Source: Trissonchulus latispiculum
Taxonomy: Eukaryota > Nematoda > Enoplea > Enoplida > Ironidae
Reading direction: 5' to 3'
Length of the DNA stretch: 64,000 nucleotides
Assembly: GCA_030248195.1 (NCBI GenBank)
Contig: JASAND010022051.1
Coordinates: forward strand, 45,169-109,168
Shown: in pieces, positions 20,728 to 32,373 of the stretch
Layout of the letters: the number at the start of each line of letters is the position of its first letter
How positions within the stretch are numbered: position 1 is the first letter of the stretch
Translations under genes and position numbers: made by a program
The notes under the pieces: model-generated
The model's database searches: none
What the model was told of the DNA's origin: nothing
What the model saw: the letters and a program-made list of their open reading frames with translations, nothing else

Positions 20728-21790
20728 TCGGGGGCTCTGGGGGCGGAGCCCCCCAGAAGTTGAAGAAATTTTTGGTTTTTAAATGAAATCGTTCTTCAAA
20801 TCTTTAATTTCTTTCATTTTGCAAAAACAAGAAAATTTTTAAAAATTAACACTTTTTGAGGGCAAAATAAGGAATTTTTGCTAAAATCGAATGACGTTTT
20901 AGACTTTTTCTATCCGCAAATCTGGTGAAAACGTTGAAAATATATATATATATATACGTATGTATACGCACTCGCGAAATTTTGTGTATATATATATATA
21001 TGCCTTCTTTTGTTTTTAAGTCTACTTTTCTTACCTTCAAATCGCGATGACGGGACTGCCATACAGATCTATATATATATATATATATATATATCTATAT
21101 ATATATATATATATATATCCCTTAGCATTTTCGCGATAAAAGTTCGTAAATGCTGGCATGCTCGGATCATAGGTGTACCACCTGTTTGGGTTGGGGTGGG
21201 GGAGTAGAAGGTCCAAATTTGGCTCGGGGGACCCCACCCAAATCTGAAATTTGGGGGGGACCCCCCTAAACTGTACCCAAGTTTTTTAGCTAAAAATGCT
21301 CCTTTTCGATGCACAGTACATTAAACGTACTCAAAAGCTTCTGTCAATAGTTTTCTTATGCGAAAATAAGGCTTGAAAATTGACAAATTTGTACTAAATG
21401 TGCCTAAATTTGCCCAGATTGTGGTTTATAATTGCGTATATTATTTTTTAATTGCTATAAATAACCATCTTTAGCTGTTTATAGGTGATTTATAGCCTAT
21501 TTTTCAATTTTTTTTCAAAAATTTTCAGAAGTTGAAAATAATTTTTTCAAAAATTTTGCATTTTTTACTAGGTTTGGACCCAATTTTAGGGGGGAAGGGG
21601 GTTTGAGCTCGGCTTGGGGGGGGAGTAGTTGAGGTCGGGTAGAGGGGGAGGGGGGTCTGGCCTCTCCGTGGGGGGGGGGGGTCTCACAGGGGGTAAACTG
21701 TAGCCCGGTACACCTATGGCTCGGATCGGTAGCTCGCATGCCGGGAAAATCCGAAGAAAAAGTTTTCAAAAAATGAAGTCTCGTAATTAA
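20728..21790 (+). repeat. Family G repeat, interrupted by a CATAGGTG MITE
   Basis: Matches 10421-10955 before and after the insertion at 21168-21718: GGGGGCTCTGGGGGCGGAGCC stem, CAGAAGTTGAAGA, TCTATCCGCAAATCTGGTGA, then after the insert AATCCGAAGAAAAAGTTTTC. Includes TA runs at 20938-20955, 20985-21001 and 21070-21118. Confidence 0.6.
21168..21718. mobile_element. CATAGGTG MITE, 551 bp, 8-bp TSD
   Basis: Ends CATAGGTGTACC and GGTACACCTATG; GCTCGGAT is duplicated exactly at 21160-21167 and 21719-21726. G-tracts of up to 13 lie in both subterminal parts. An 8-bp duplication suggests hAT or a relative, but the ends do not fit YARNG, so superfamily is open. Confidence 0.85.
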
Positions 21791-22853
21791 ACCAATTTTA
21801 AGCCAAAATTTGAGAAAAATTTTTTCAAAAATGACCATTTTTTAGCAAAACTTAGCAAACTTTTTGGCCCCCAAAAGTGCTGGGGGGGTTCGGGGGGGTA
21901 ACCAAAAGTGGGGGGAGGGATAGTCGAAAAATCTGGCAGGGGGTAAGTTGGTCGAAAATTTAAGGGGGGAGTATATAACCCCCACCCCAACCCCCCCATG
22001 GTTTAACTATGCCCCCAACCCCCCCCCCCTGGTGAAACTATGCCCCCAACCCCCATACCCGACCTCGACTACTCCCCCCCCCCCAAGCCGAGCTCAGACC
22101 CCCCCTCCCTCCCCCCCCTAAACTGGGGTCCAAACAAGTGAAAAATGCTAAATTTTTGCAAAACTTTTGCAATTTTTCAAAAATTTTCTGAAAAAATTGG
22201 CTGGAAATAGTTAAAAACGCTAAAAAATAGGCTGTAAAACGCAATACGACAATACGAGTAGTTTTTGAGTAGATTTATGTCGAAAATAGTAGATTTTATG
22301 TCAAAAAGGGCCATTTTTAGCTGACAAAAATTTGGTTATTTTTTTAAATTTCCGATTTTTTAGACCCCCCCCAAGCCAGATTTGGACTTTTTACTCCCCC
22401 CCCCAACCCAAACAGGTGGTCCCTGTTTGGGTGGGGGGGGGAGTAAAAAGTCCAAATCTGGCTTGGGGGGTCTAAAAAATCGGAAATTTTCGAAAAAACT
22501 CTACCCAAACTGTACCCAAATTTTTTTCAGTTAAAAATAGCCTTTTTTGGACATAAAATCTGCTATTTTCGACATCAATCTATTCAAAAACTACTCGTAT
22601 TGCGAATTTCCAGCCAATTTTTTCGGAAAAGTTTTGAAAAATTCCAAAAAATTTTGCAAAAATTTGGCATTTTTTCTCTTGTTTGAACCCCATTTTAGGG
22701 GGGGAGGGGGGTCTGAGCTCGGCTTGGGGGGGGGGAGTAGTCGAGGTCGGGTATGGGGGGTGGGGGGTCTGGCCTTCTCGTGGGGGGAGGTCTCACAGGG
22801 GGCAAACTGTAGCCTGGTTCACCTATGACCCAAACAGGTGGTACACCTATGGT
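21791..22853. repeat. Remains of CATAGGTG-family elements
   Basis: Several partial copies in both orientations: a mirrored pair meeting at about 22410-22425 (CCCAAACAGG TGG TCCCTGTTTGGG), a right end GGTTCACCTATG at about 22817 and another GGTACACCTATG ending near 22852. All share G-tracts with 21168-21718. No gene. Confidence 0.6.
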
Positions 22854-22861
22854 CTCCGGTG

Positions 22862-23499
22862 CATAGGTGTGGCTGGGCAAAAAATCTGGGGGAGGGGTTC
22901 CCGACAGAGGGTGGGGGAGGGGAGGGGGACCCCCCTAAATTTTCGATGCCATTTTTGGCCACTTTTTGGCCAAAAATCTGGGGGGGTAGCGAAAATCTGA
23001 AAATCTGGGGGGGTTGCAAAAATTTGTCATTTTGACCCAGTTTCCCTGGAAATTTTGGTGGGGGGGGGCAAACTTCGAAAATTTGGTGGTCGACCCTCGA
23101 AACGTGATGGGGAGTACCCCCCCCCCAAAATTCGAACCTCAGAAAATTAAAAAAATGGCCTAAAACGCAAAATCTTCTGTATTTTAACGCTTTTTTTGTC
23201 AAAACAAGACTTGTTTTTCCCGTTTTAGACGATTTTACACCGTTTTAAACCGATATTAAGCCAAAATTTGAGAAAAAATTTTCAAAAAATGACCATTTTT
23301 TAGCAAAATTTAGCTAACTTTTTGCCCAGTGCTGGGGGGGGGGGGTTCGGGGGAGTAGCCAAAAGTGGGGGGAGGGATAGTCAAAAAATCTGGGAGGGGG
23401 TAAAGTTGGTCGAAAATTTTGGGGGGATACCCCCCCCAACCCCCCCCCCCCCTAGGGAAACTATGTTTTGACCCCCCCCCCCCCCCTAACACATCTATG
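22862..23499. mobile_element. CATAGGTG MITE, 638 bp, 8-bp TSD
   Basis: Begins CATAGGTGTGGC, ends CATCTATG; CTCCGGTG is duplicated exactly (22854-22861 and 23500-23507). G- and C-runs up to 15 bases flank an AT-rich core. Confidence 0.8.
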
Positions 23500-23507
23500 C
23501 TCCGGTG

Positions 23508-23909
23508 TATATAATAACTTATGATGGTTGGTATATACGTTTTCGTTCATTTAACCCTCGCCGCCCTTTTCAGCTGTACACGTAGCAAGGCAAAGATCTT
23601 TTCTTTGCCTGTTTCGAGATGCTAACTTTTTTATAACTGTTGCTCGAGAAACAATTAATTAAGATAATTACGGTTCAGAATCCTTTTAATTATAGTTTGC
23701 TATAACAATATATTTGCTATAATATCTGCCGATAGTTTCTCAAAACAGACAGATTTGGCATCTATCGAAAACACTTAATACGGATACATTTTTGCATGTT
23801 ACACATGTTTTCCTTGTAAGAAGCAAATGCATCAAATTTATATTAACGACTGTTCAAGGTTTTTGTGATCAAGCTCTGCGTGGTCTTGCTGCTGTTGTAA
23901 TAAAGAGTA

Positions 23910-23945
<36 letters not shown>

Positions 23946-24290
23946 ATATTAAATAAAGTTGTTATTAATTAACGAAATTTGTGACTGTAGCAGAATATCC
24001 AAACTTGTTTGGTTCTTCATAAAAACCTTTTTCACTAACATTTTCTAAATTTTTCAACTAGAAAAGACCTGTCTACGATAAATTTAGCTTTAATCAATCG
24101 TGACTAACGTTGAGGGCAAATGCTTCACTGTTTTTGCCTTTGAATACTACTGCACCATGCCATGCACAGCTGGAAGTGGGCCACGGGTACCCGCGGGTCG
24201 GGTAGGGTGTGGATCAACTCGTATGACCCGCCGGTTATAGCTGGATCAAACGTGGGTCGGTCGAGGCTCCAAAAATTCAAGCTTATATGC
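23508..24290. other. No gene; AAAT microsatellite
   Basis: AAAT repeated about nine times at 23911-23948. The remainder is anonymous AT-rich sequence; 24178-24270 has CGGGTACCCGCGGGTCGGGT-like GC words resembling a hAT-like low-complexity end. Confidence 0.5.
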
Positions 24291-25850
24291 ATTAAGGTGG
24301 TAGTACCACCAGCGGCATTTTCTACGTAATCTTGGTATGGATGAAGCAATCTTGAGAAAATTTTAGGAGCAGCAAGTTTAGTTGCCAGACTATCGTTGCA
24401 CAAAGTTTTGGTGTCAGAGAGCACATAATTAGCTAGCTACCATCATGGCTTTGGGCATGCGCATTTGATGAAGCTTTCCGAAATACATTCTTTTAGCGTT
24501 CTAACATCCTCCGAGCAATCTCGGTTCAAAAATTCGAGATTTCCGGTCAGGACGGTTTTTCTCAGTTTCTGAAAGTTTGGCAGCAGCTATTGCTATATTC
24601 ATTCGAAAGATCTCCTTGAGCTTCATATTTTTGCTTTTTAAAGCAACGTTCTAGCAACGTTCTCTACCGTGAGATATATGTAATGAAAATGAAAAAAATG
24701 TGTGTATTTTGCATCCGAGTTTCTCTTTTATACTGTGACCATCATCAAAACATCAGAATAACCTCCGAATTAGTTGTCAGAAATTATTGAGACCGGACTC
24801 AGCGGAAAGAGCGGGTCTGAAAGGTCTCAGAAAAGTTTTTCTAGAGCAGTTGGTCTAAAGAATTTGACTCTAGCTAGAAATTAATAAGGAAACCCTGACT
24901 TGTTTCTCCCTCCGATGTTTACATGTGACTACCTATTGATCTATCATTATAATCTTAGCTATAGATGAGCGGGGTGACCGAAAAGGGTCTCGTTTGAAAG
25001 AGGACATTTAAAAGGTCTCAGAAAAGTTTTTTGTGTAGGATCCATCCAGTTTTCGATTCGTTCTGACGAAGCAAGAAAGGTTTTTCTGACAGCTGTAGGC
25101 TGGGTCCACAACAGCCAGACGCTCCCCCAAAACATCATAATAAACTTCGCTTGCTCTATTCTAATGAGCTGAAAATTATTTCACACGAGAAAAGAGAGCA
25201 AGAAAGGATCAGAAAACTGTTTCACAAGCAATCGGTTCGGAAATAGAATAGAAAAATGATAGAATAGAAAAATGATGACACTCTGACCGATGTCAAACTC
25301 AGTTCATCTTGTGCTGTTTAGAATGGGGTTAGTTTATAAATATCATAATAACCTCCGCAATTGGGATCGACATCAAACAAGAAGTTGATTTTCAGAAAGA
25401 GCACATCCTGAAAGTCTAAGAAAACTTTTTCTCAATTTATTGGTTCATTCTGGAATCCGCCAGCTTAAAATTAAAACGCAGTCTATAGCTAAGATGTCCT
25501 ATATGTTCTACTGTAGTGGCTTACGTACGACTTGTAACTATGCTGTGTCTTGTGTTTATCTATGACAATCTGTAGTTTTGTATATCCTGTTATTAGATTA
25601 GTTCATTGATAATTGTAGTATTATTTACCTTGTTAGTATTATTAGTGTAATTATTATTGCAAAATCCGTTCACCAGCATCTGAGTCAGAAGTCATTTAAT
25701 TTTTAACCCCTTTAATTTTTGCAACATTAATCGTATGAGGTTATTCACAGGTCCCCTCTGCTGAGTTTGTGTGAGTGTGTAATGTGTAGCCTGAGTGTCT
25801 ATGCATGTGTGTGAGGTTCTCTACCTTTCCTATGTCACAAGAGTGACGTC
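24291..25850. other. Anonymous repeat-like sequence
   Basis: TTAAGGTGGTAGTACCACC at about 24293 resembles a TTAA-family end. 24470-24590 matches 48395-48470 (TTTTAGCRTTCTAACATCCTCC). The phrase GGTCTCAGAAAAGTTTTT recurs at 24820, 25015 and, diverged, 25420. No ORF of substance. Confidence 0.45.
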
Positions 25851-26885
25851 GGTTCTCCCTCAATGAGAAGTGACACGCTTAGGCTAGATAGAGGGGAACC
25901 CCTCTTTAAATTAAGGCACAAGTCACCCCTGAAAAGAAAGAAATAAAGAAGTTAGTAATTAGTAATAACAAGGACATCATATCAGGACTTTAGCTAACTA
26001 ATAAGCTACGTAGAATTTAGGTATCATCTAGGTATTGCTTGGTGGTGTACAACTTTCATTTCTTTAATTAGTTTATTTCATCTTGGGCTTCTAGGCCCCC
26101 TGTCTGTTATTACGATTTTTCCTCTCCTTCGCTTCTCGTTTTCATCGGCTTCTCTTGCGCCTGTGCGTCTGTTTGCAAATAATATTAAAGTCCTTAGAAA
26201 CGAAACTCAGGACAAAGGTCCTTCAAAACAAAAACGCCATAAAGTTTAGGGCCAAGGCTGTTGAGGTACTTTGGGCCACTCGAAAACGGACCCAAAGTCA
26301 TAAAAAATTATGTAACCCAAGTGATAAATTGCTCAGGTGCAAATTCAAAAGAAGGAGGCTGGGTCCTCCCTTCCAAATCAGCCAGTGACAAAACGCGATC
26401 ATGAAAGCAGCCAATCATCGGAAGATGATTGCAAAAGACACGAGGCAAAAGTTAACGTGAGACCAAAATTTGCAGTTTCCAGTCAATCTGTGATTCTGGG
26501 GTACTAGCGGATGGCCGCTCTCGAGTCTGAGGTTCTGGGGGGAAAATCACAGACACCCCTTGAGATGTTCCGTAGGGAGAGGCCTTGCTTCTCCCCTTCT
26601 AGGATACCTCCCTCAAAAATTTGTCCACTTTTTGGAACCTTAGGTTGGGATTGGGGTACACCTGGGGGAAGGACTATCTAAATTGGGTTTGGGCTTCAGA
26701 AGCCCGGTTTCTCAAAATCCCCCTCTAGGATGAGCGGTCCCAATCCCCTTTAGCATTTATAACCTTTGTAAGTGCGAGTACAAAACCAACTTAATCGGAC
26801 CTTGAGTCCCACTCTCGAAATCATACGTGAAAGTCGGGCCCTCGCCGCCCTAGATTATTTGACATCTCTATTGCTTTCATGATTG
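25851..26885. other. Anonymous, possibly old retroelement
   Basis: Short broken frames rich in Lys/Arg (26155-26460) could be a decayed gag, but no conserved motif supports that. Otherwise nothing recognised. Confidence 0.2.
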
Positions 26886-27260
26886 TATGCTAATATCAGT
26901 TGATATTAGCTGGATTTCCCTGAATTTCCTGAAGAGGAAATTCAGGAACACGTCATTGGTGGGGGATTTCCAATGGAAATCCCCTCTGTTCGTTTCCCTG
27001 CTCAGAAAACTCAAAATTTTTCTTTTCTTTTTCTCCTTTCAATAAGCCATTTTTCCTTCGTTCTTGAAATAAATCACCCAAAGGCTAATTCGTCTGGTCC
27101 TCGCTAGTTTTGTCCAGGAACTTTGATCTAGGCTGCGTCTAGTACCTTCTCATCAAAATTAATAAACTTTCACCTTTGTCCTGACGAAATCCAGTTAATA
27201 TCACTGAATCCGGGTTAAAACCGACAAGGTTTTAACCCATTTGATTCAGTTCTAGCGCAG
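26886..27260. repeat. Cluster of four strong hairpins
   Basis: Stems: GCTAATATCA/TGATATTAGC (about 26890), CCTGAATTTCC/GGAAATTCAGG (about 26928), GGGGATTTCC/GGAAATCCCC (about 26964) and ACTGAATCCGGGTTAAAACC with its counterpart at about 27203-27251. Loops are 2-5 bases. Their density suggests structured element ends or a structured transcript. Confidence 0.6.
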
Positions 27261-27277
27261 GTCTCCTCTTGGACCTG

Positions 27278-27356
27278 TCCAGCTCTGCTCAGCTCTGCTC
27301 TGTTTTGCTCTGCTCAGCTCTGCTCTGCTTTGCTCTGCTCTGCTCTGCTCTGCTCC
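27278..27356 (+). repeat. CTCTGCT minisatellite
   Basis: About fifteen degenerate GCTCTG/TGCTCTG units. The frame over it is low complexity and not taken as a gene. Confidence 0.8.
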
Positions 27357-28690
27357 TCGCCGTGCTGTCCCTCCTCGACAGCTGTCCTGATCCAGTGGAT
27401 CTCTGTTCCGGCTCTCTCGGTTCTTGCCCTGATATCAGCCTGTGCCGTGGTCTTTAGTTCCTGCTTGATTTGCTAGTGTGAGTGACGCCGTTGCGGATCA
27501 CCCCTGGACCTTCGCTTCTGTCTCTGACCGTCTCGCCTGTGCTGCTCTGTCCGGATCTCTCGGAATCCAGCTGCCCAAACGTCAGTTTGCTGAGATTCCT
27601 CTTGAGCCTAGAACTTTTCTGAGAGCCACCTCTTTGGCTTAGGGACGCACTGATAGTCTTAGGACTTATCGTATTGGGATCTGGAGTGTGGGTATTCGAA
27701 GATCTTTGCCAAAATCGTTAACTTTTAACTGTTTCCCTTGTATTGAAAAATGTCTGTAATCTTTCTGTCCAAAACTATCTGTTCTTTGATCTGCTCTGCT
27801 TTTGCCTGCTCTATCAAATCCGCTCAAATTCTCTCTCTTTAAGTTTTCAAGCAAATTTTAAAGTTTACAGGTCGTCCTTTTAGCAGAGGATAGAATAGTT
27901 ATTGGTTTTCTGCTGGTGCGTATTGCTGGTAACTATTCGCGACCGGGAGCGGGTGGACTTGTGCACATTTTCAGGTACATATAGGGAGCATATAGGGAAC
28001 TTCCCCCCTCGACCCCGAAAATCTAATCATTGTGTGACTGCGAATCAATTCGCAGTCTGAGAAACGACTACTGTTCGTGCGAGTGTGTTTGTGTGTGTGC
28101 GTGTGGCAACCATTAGGCTAAAATACTAATCCAACTAAAATTTTCTTAGGTTTCAGCTCTAGTTCTTCTTCTGCTAAGATTCGGAGTAAGGACCTGTGAC
28201 TGATCTTCAGTAGTTGGGTTTAATTGGTAGGCGGTGAACGGATTCAAATAGTGCCAGTTCTTGCAATAGATTGTAGTGTATTTGATCTGTGTGTTGCTGT
28301 CAGCTAGTTAGTATAGTAAATAATTCATTTAGGATCAAAGCTTTAGTCGCGATAGTTGGTGTTAGGTTGGAATCAGAGATCGCTGAGTCGACCATATCGG
28401 ATTAGGGCAGTTCAGTTGATACATTATACCTGGACCAAGAGCTGAGCCTTTGTTTTAATCAGCGTCCCGCGGCAGTCTAGCATCTGAACTGCCCTCTTAA
28501 CAGTTCCTTCTAGGAGGCCTAGAGAATTGAACTCACGTACCCTACGGCGGTCTGTCTGGATCAGGTTAGACCCATACCAGGCTAGCTTGATCTAAAGGCC
28601 TAAGAGTTGATCTTCTTCTCGACGTCTGCCGGCTGTGGCGAGAAATAGATTTCCAGTCTCAGTTTAGTGTTTAGTCTAAGTCATCTCGTT
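27357..28690. other. No gene recognised
   Basis: Comparatively GC-balanced sequence with one more stem GACTGCGAAT/ATTCGCAGTC at about 28037-28058. No ORF over 65 codons, no RNA gene recognised. Confidence 0.4.
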
Positions 28691-29390
28691 ACATATATCC
28701 TATTTACTTGTTTTGGCCTCGAAAACTTGTCATTTTGCAGAAATCAAATAATCCATCATTTCTCGAACTCTGCAAGCCGTAAAATCAAACTAAGGGCGTC
28801 GACCTGAAGGTTCCTGAAGGTTAGGAGCAAATTATCCGACGCATGATCGTCTTCTAACAGCCATCCCATAGGCTGCTATCATAAAAAATGTAGTTTTTGC
28901 AAAAACACGACCAATTTTTCCAAAGATTGTGGAGCATTCACCATGAAAGCTGGAGGGCTGCTACTGAACAGATGTGTTCTGCACAAATATACCCAGGAAC
29001 GCTTTTCTTTAGTTTCTACCTTCTAGCTAACAACGCTTGACATATTTGGAAAAATTGGCAATTTACAGGTTTTACATTTCAGATTATTTCTCTATAACGA
29101 AGAGCGATTTCACAATAAATAAAAAATCTTCCCCAGCTATTTGATGGAGGGATCGAGTGATATAACCGATGTCTCGCGAAAAAATTTACTTGAGTCTGCA
29201 AAAAATCTGGAAAATTATACTTCTTCTAAAATGTGTTAAAAATATTTTTGAAAAGCAACATTAATTTCATGGTATGCATTAGAAAGAGGAAATGTCAGGC
29301 TACATTTTGATATAAAAATGGTTTCTTAACTCCAAGCAATGAATGAACAAAAATGGTGCAAACTTTGTGTGACCAAAGGGAATCACCACC
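28691..29390. mobile_element. Partial TTAA-family MITE (subfamily of 48311-49166)
   Basis: Aligns with 48490-49166: GCAGAAATCAAATAATC, GCAAGCCGTAAAAT, TATAACGAAGAG, GATATAAAAATGG, ending GGAATCACCACCT. The left part is displaced or lost (a matching piece lies at 24470-24590, about 4 kb away), so a large insertion or rearrangement may split it. Confidence 0.55.
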
Positions 29391-30165
29391 TAAAGCTTTG
29401 TTTGATACAATTGACTCCACCAATTGTGAAAGAGCATGAAATCAGCTTTAAAATGATGTGCATATCTCTTTTGTACTTGGTTTCTATTGAAAGGTACAGA
29501 TGGTTTCACATATGGCGGAATTACGTTCACTGTTTGCACACAATGCAAGGAGAACAGTTTATGCTAGAACTAAATCTATTGGGTTATAACCGTTTTCGGT
29601 GTGTTACTTATGCGCAGTATATAACAGAAAACACTTTGCAGCTGCTTGAAAGTATTGGGAATTCGCAGAACCAAAGCCAACAATGAAAAGTTGTAGAATC
29701 CTTGTTTTTTATTTTCTCGTCAGTCGTCACTGCTCCAAACAAAATTGACCTAATTTTGCAAATATTTTTTATGTCTGCATACGCTCACACCGTTTTTGTT
29801 TTTGGAAAAACGATAGTAAGCAAGATATAAGATTTACAAATTTTTGAAACGGAAAAATGGAAAACTCCCTTTTACGAAAAACTAAAAAACGGCCTGAGCG
29901 CATATGTAAACTAACTATATATATACACAAATCGCAAATTATTTCATAATGAATTGAAGAAGATATTTAAATTTAAAGCATTTAAAACATTTCCTATTGT
30001 GTAGACAGAAAGCCAGTCTCCGCAGTGCAATAGGTCAGCTCATCTCATGCAAAATATGATAAAGATCAAACGTACAAATTTCAAGCCGATTCATTAAGTA
30101 TTTAGTTCACAGTATCTGTTCAAAGTCCACCCCGGTAGTGGTTCTACCACCTTAATATATTAGTA
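29391..30165. other. No gene recognised
   Basis: A 115-codon frame at 29339-29686 begins inside the MITE end and shows no known motif. The end GGTTCTACCACCTTAA at about 30142-30157 resembles a TTAA-family terminus. Confidence 0.3.
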
Positions 30166-30184
30166 TTAGATGCTTTTAGTAAGA

Positions 30185-30390
30185 TGTAACAGGAGGGGAG
30201 GGTTGGTTTTTCCTCCACCACTTGCAGGTTGGTTTTTTCCCCCGACCTCTGTACATAGGTTAGAAAAAGTGGCACTTTCTGCTGCTATGTTTTGGAGCTC
30301 ATAGCTCCAACCCATGACCCAAGAGGCAGGCGGGTGGGCTTTCCCCCCCAAAACAGGGGTGGGTTTTTCTCACCCCATGGCTATACTGCT
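30185..30390 (-). mobile_element. Family 2 MITE, left-end fragment
   Basis: Reverse complement of the left end of 19580-20688: ends CACCCCATGGCTA, includes the GGGTTTTTCTCACCCC module and CCAACCCATGACCCAAGAGG. It stops inside the element. Confidence 0.7.
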
Positions 30391-30622
30391 ATAACTATGC
30401 TAAAAAGTGCCCAAAAATTGAGTTTGAGTACCAAGACAATTTTTTACATTTTTGAAAATTTTGACAAAAGTCCTTAAACTTTGGCATTTTCTGGGCACCT
30501 TATAGTGAGTGGGGGATCCCAAAACACTGGGGATGGGGTCGAGTGGGGGGGGAGATGTCGAGTGGGAGTGCACCTGAAAATTTGGGGGTGCCCCCGCCCC
30601 CCCCACAGTAAAGTAAACCCAG
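30391..30622. mobile_element. Family 3 MITE fragment
   Basis: Core TATACTGCTATAACTATGC and GTGCCCAAAAATTGAGTTTG, then G-tracts and an end GTAAAGTAAACCCAG (30608-30622), all as in 16687-17086. Its left half is replaced by the family 2 fragment, which joins at a TA. Confidence 0.65.
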
Positions 30623-30741
30623 CGAACAGCGCTTTCTTAGCGCGCGCTGAACGGTCCCCTTGATTTTGCTTACACACTGCGCGGTCTCCCCAGAGATCAG
30701 GTGTACCTGATACACCCTCCGTACACCCCTTTTGTATGTAT

Positions 30742-31515
30742 TCAATGGGGAGGGGAAACCCACATTTTCGGATTTTGGCTGGAACTTTTCTATGATAAGG
30801 GCTAACTGAGAACTTTATATACCTCGTACTTGGCGTACTTACAACTTTCGTTTAAGCCCATTTGCACTTCTCTAGGTTGTACGACCGTTAGACCGGTATA
30901 ATGCAAAGAGTAGCGGGGGGAAACCCAAATGGTGGAAAAATAAACCAGCTCTCACAGGAATTGTCCTAGAACAATTCTGACTCTTCCAGTGTAAAATTCA
31001 ACCCTTTTTAGTTAGTTATCAACCAAATAACTCGATATAAGTAGCTGTTTTGAGATCTCATGTGCCGTTGAAAATCCAGCATCAACTGGGCAGGTTTCAT
31101 AAAGTTTAACACATAAACATACTGCAATTTTTGAAAAATGTTTAAAATAATATAATTTGATAAAACTTGTTATTCTATCGTGTACAGAATGGTTTTTTAC
31201 GTAGAATTGGCTGTTAAAATCCACAATCATACCTGTATTGGTTCCTCCAGCAGCGAAATGGCACCTTTAAGGTTTTTAGCCTCTAGCTAGCAATATAAGC
31301 AAAAATAATCGAATCTTTGCTGTGTGCAAAGAGGAAGAGTTGCCATGCTGATATTTGCAAAACTTTTCTAGCCCAACCCAGTCAAAAGCTACATCAGTCC
31401 AAACTGTTGGTAAATTTTTGGATGGTTGAACCAAAAAGTAGGTGTCATTTTCAAAATGTCAAAAAATGAGCAAGAGTGAACCAAATGACTTGATCTTTGT
31501 ATACATATGTAATGA
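30742..31515 (-). mobile_element. Family 2 MITE, larger fragment
   Basis: Reverse complement of family 2 from its right end (AATGGGGAGGGGAAACCCAC) to about the point where the fragment at 30185-30390 begins. Together the two pieces would nearly make one element but in permuted order. Confidence 0.7.
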
Positions 31516-32373
31516 ACTGAGTTTCCTCGGATTCTCAATTTTCTTGGTTTGATTTGACTCTTTCTTTAGATGAAGAATATGAATCTTTGATTCTAAACGT
31601 TGTTTAGGGTGGATCTAGTTCACTTTATACGGAAGGTCACCTTGTTTGCCCTGGTTACAGACAAACTTAGATAGTAGGTCCCGAAAGGTGGTTTACCAAA
31701 ATCGGTGACCTCTATTGCCAACCTAAGCAGGGGTATAGTCGTGAGCTCTTTAGATTAAAAAGGGTGGCTCTATCCGTTCGCATCTGGAGTTTGGATAGAG
31801 GTGCCGTGACACAACAGATCAAAACACAGACTGGTTTATTGGGCTTGTGGTTTCAGTCAGACCTGACTTGGGTCTGAACTGATTGCCGTTTGAGGTCTGG
31901 AAGATCGCACCTGGATCTTTATTCAGCTTGCTAAAATGGACTAGTAAATTACACGTAACAAGGTCAATTTATTAATTAAACTGATATTGATACAGTTTAT
32001 TTGGTCAAACGATTCACGGCAGTTACTGGAAGAGATTACAGAAACATTGTGTACAATTCTAGACAATGGGTATATGTTGACAATAAAACGATATTTACAC
32101 AATTTACCAGAGTTAACAACCTTGCGGGTAGAGTTTGCATTTGAATGACAAAGTTATGAACCGAAGTTTAAGCGATTAGGTTTAAACCGACTGATTGTAT
32201 TACTTAGAACCTTTCTTCCTTTTCGCAACCTTCAAGCCCCTTCTTCAGGTATTATAATTGGGTACATACGTTATGGTGTAGCTTGTGGTGTTTTTAAACT
32301 CACATTTTTAAACTCTATGTGTCCTTTACAGCAAACTACAACACAGATTCAATGTGACAGATAATTAGCTTAA
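31516..32373. other. Anonymous; possible LTR-like segment
   Basis: On the minus strand GCTGAATAAAGATCC (polyA-like) and TGTTGTGTCACGGCACC could be parts of an LTR, without a partner copy in the window. No ORF. Confidence 0.2.

Noticed and set aside
24125..24424. 99-codon minus-strand frame
   Set aside because: Overlaps a GC-rich low-complexity block and a TTAA-type end; no recognisable motif.
26155..26460. Lys/Arg-rich frame as a possible retroelement gag
   Set aside because: No zinc knuckle or other conserved gag feature and frequent stops nearby.
27269..27457. 62-codon Leu/Cys/Ser frame resembling a signal peptide
   Set aside because: Translation of the CTCTGCT minisatellite.
29339..29686. 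115-codon plus-strand frame
   Set aside because: Begins in the end of a TTAA MITE, shows no domain or splice partner, and composition is like the surrounding AT-rich DNA.
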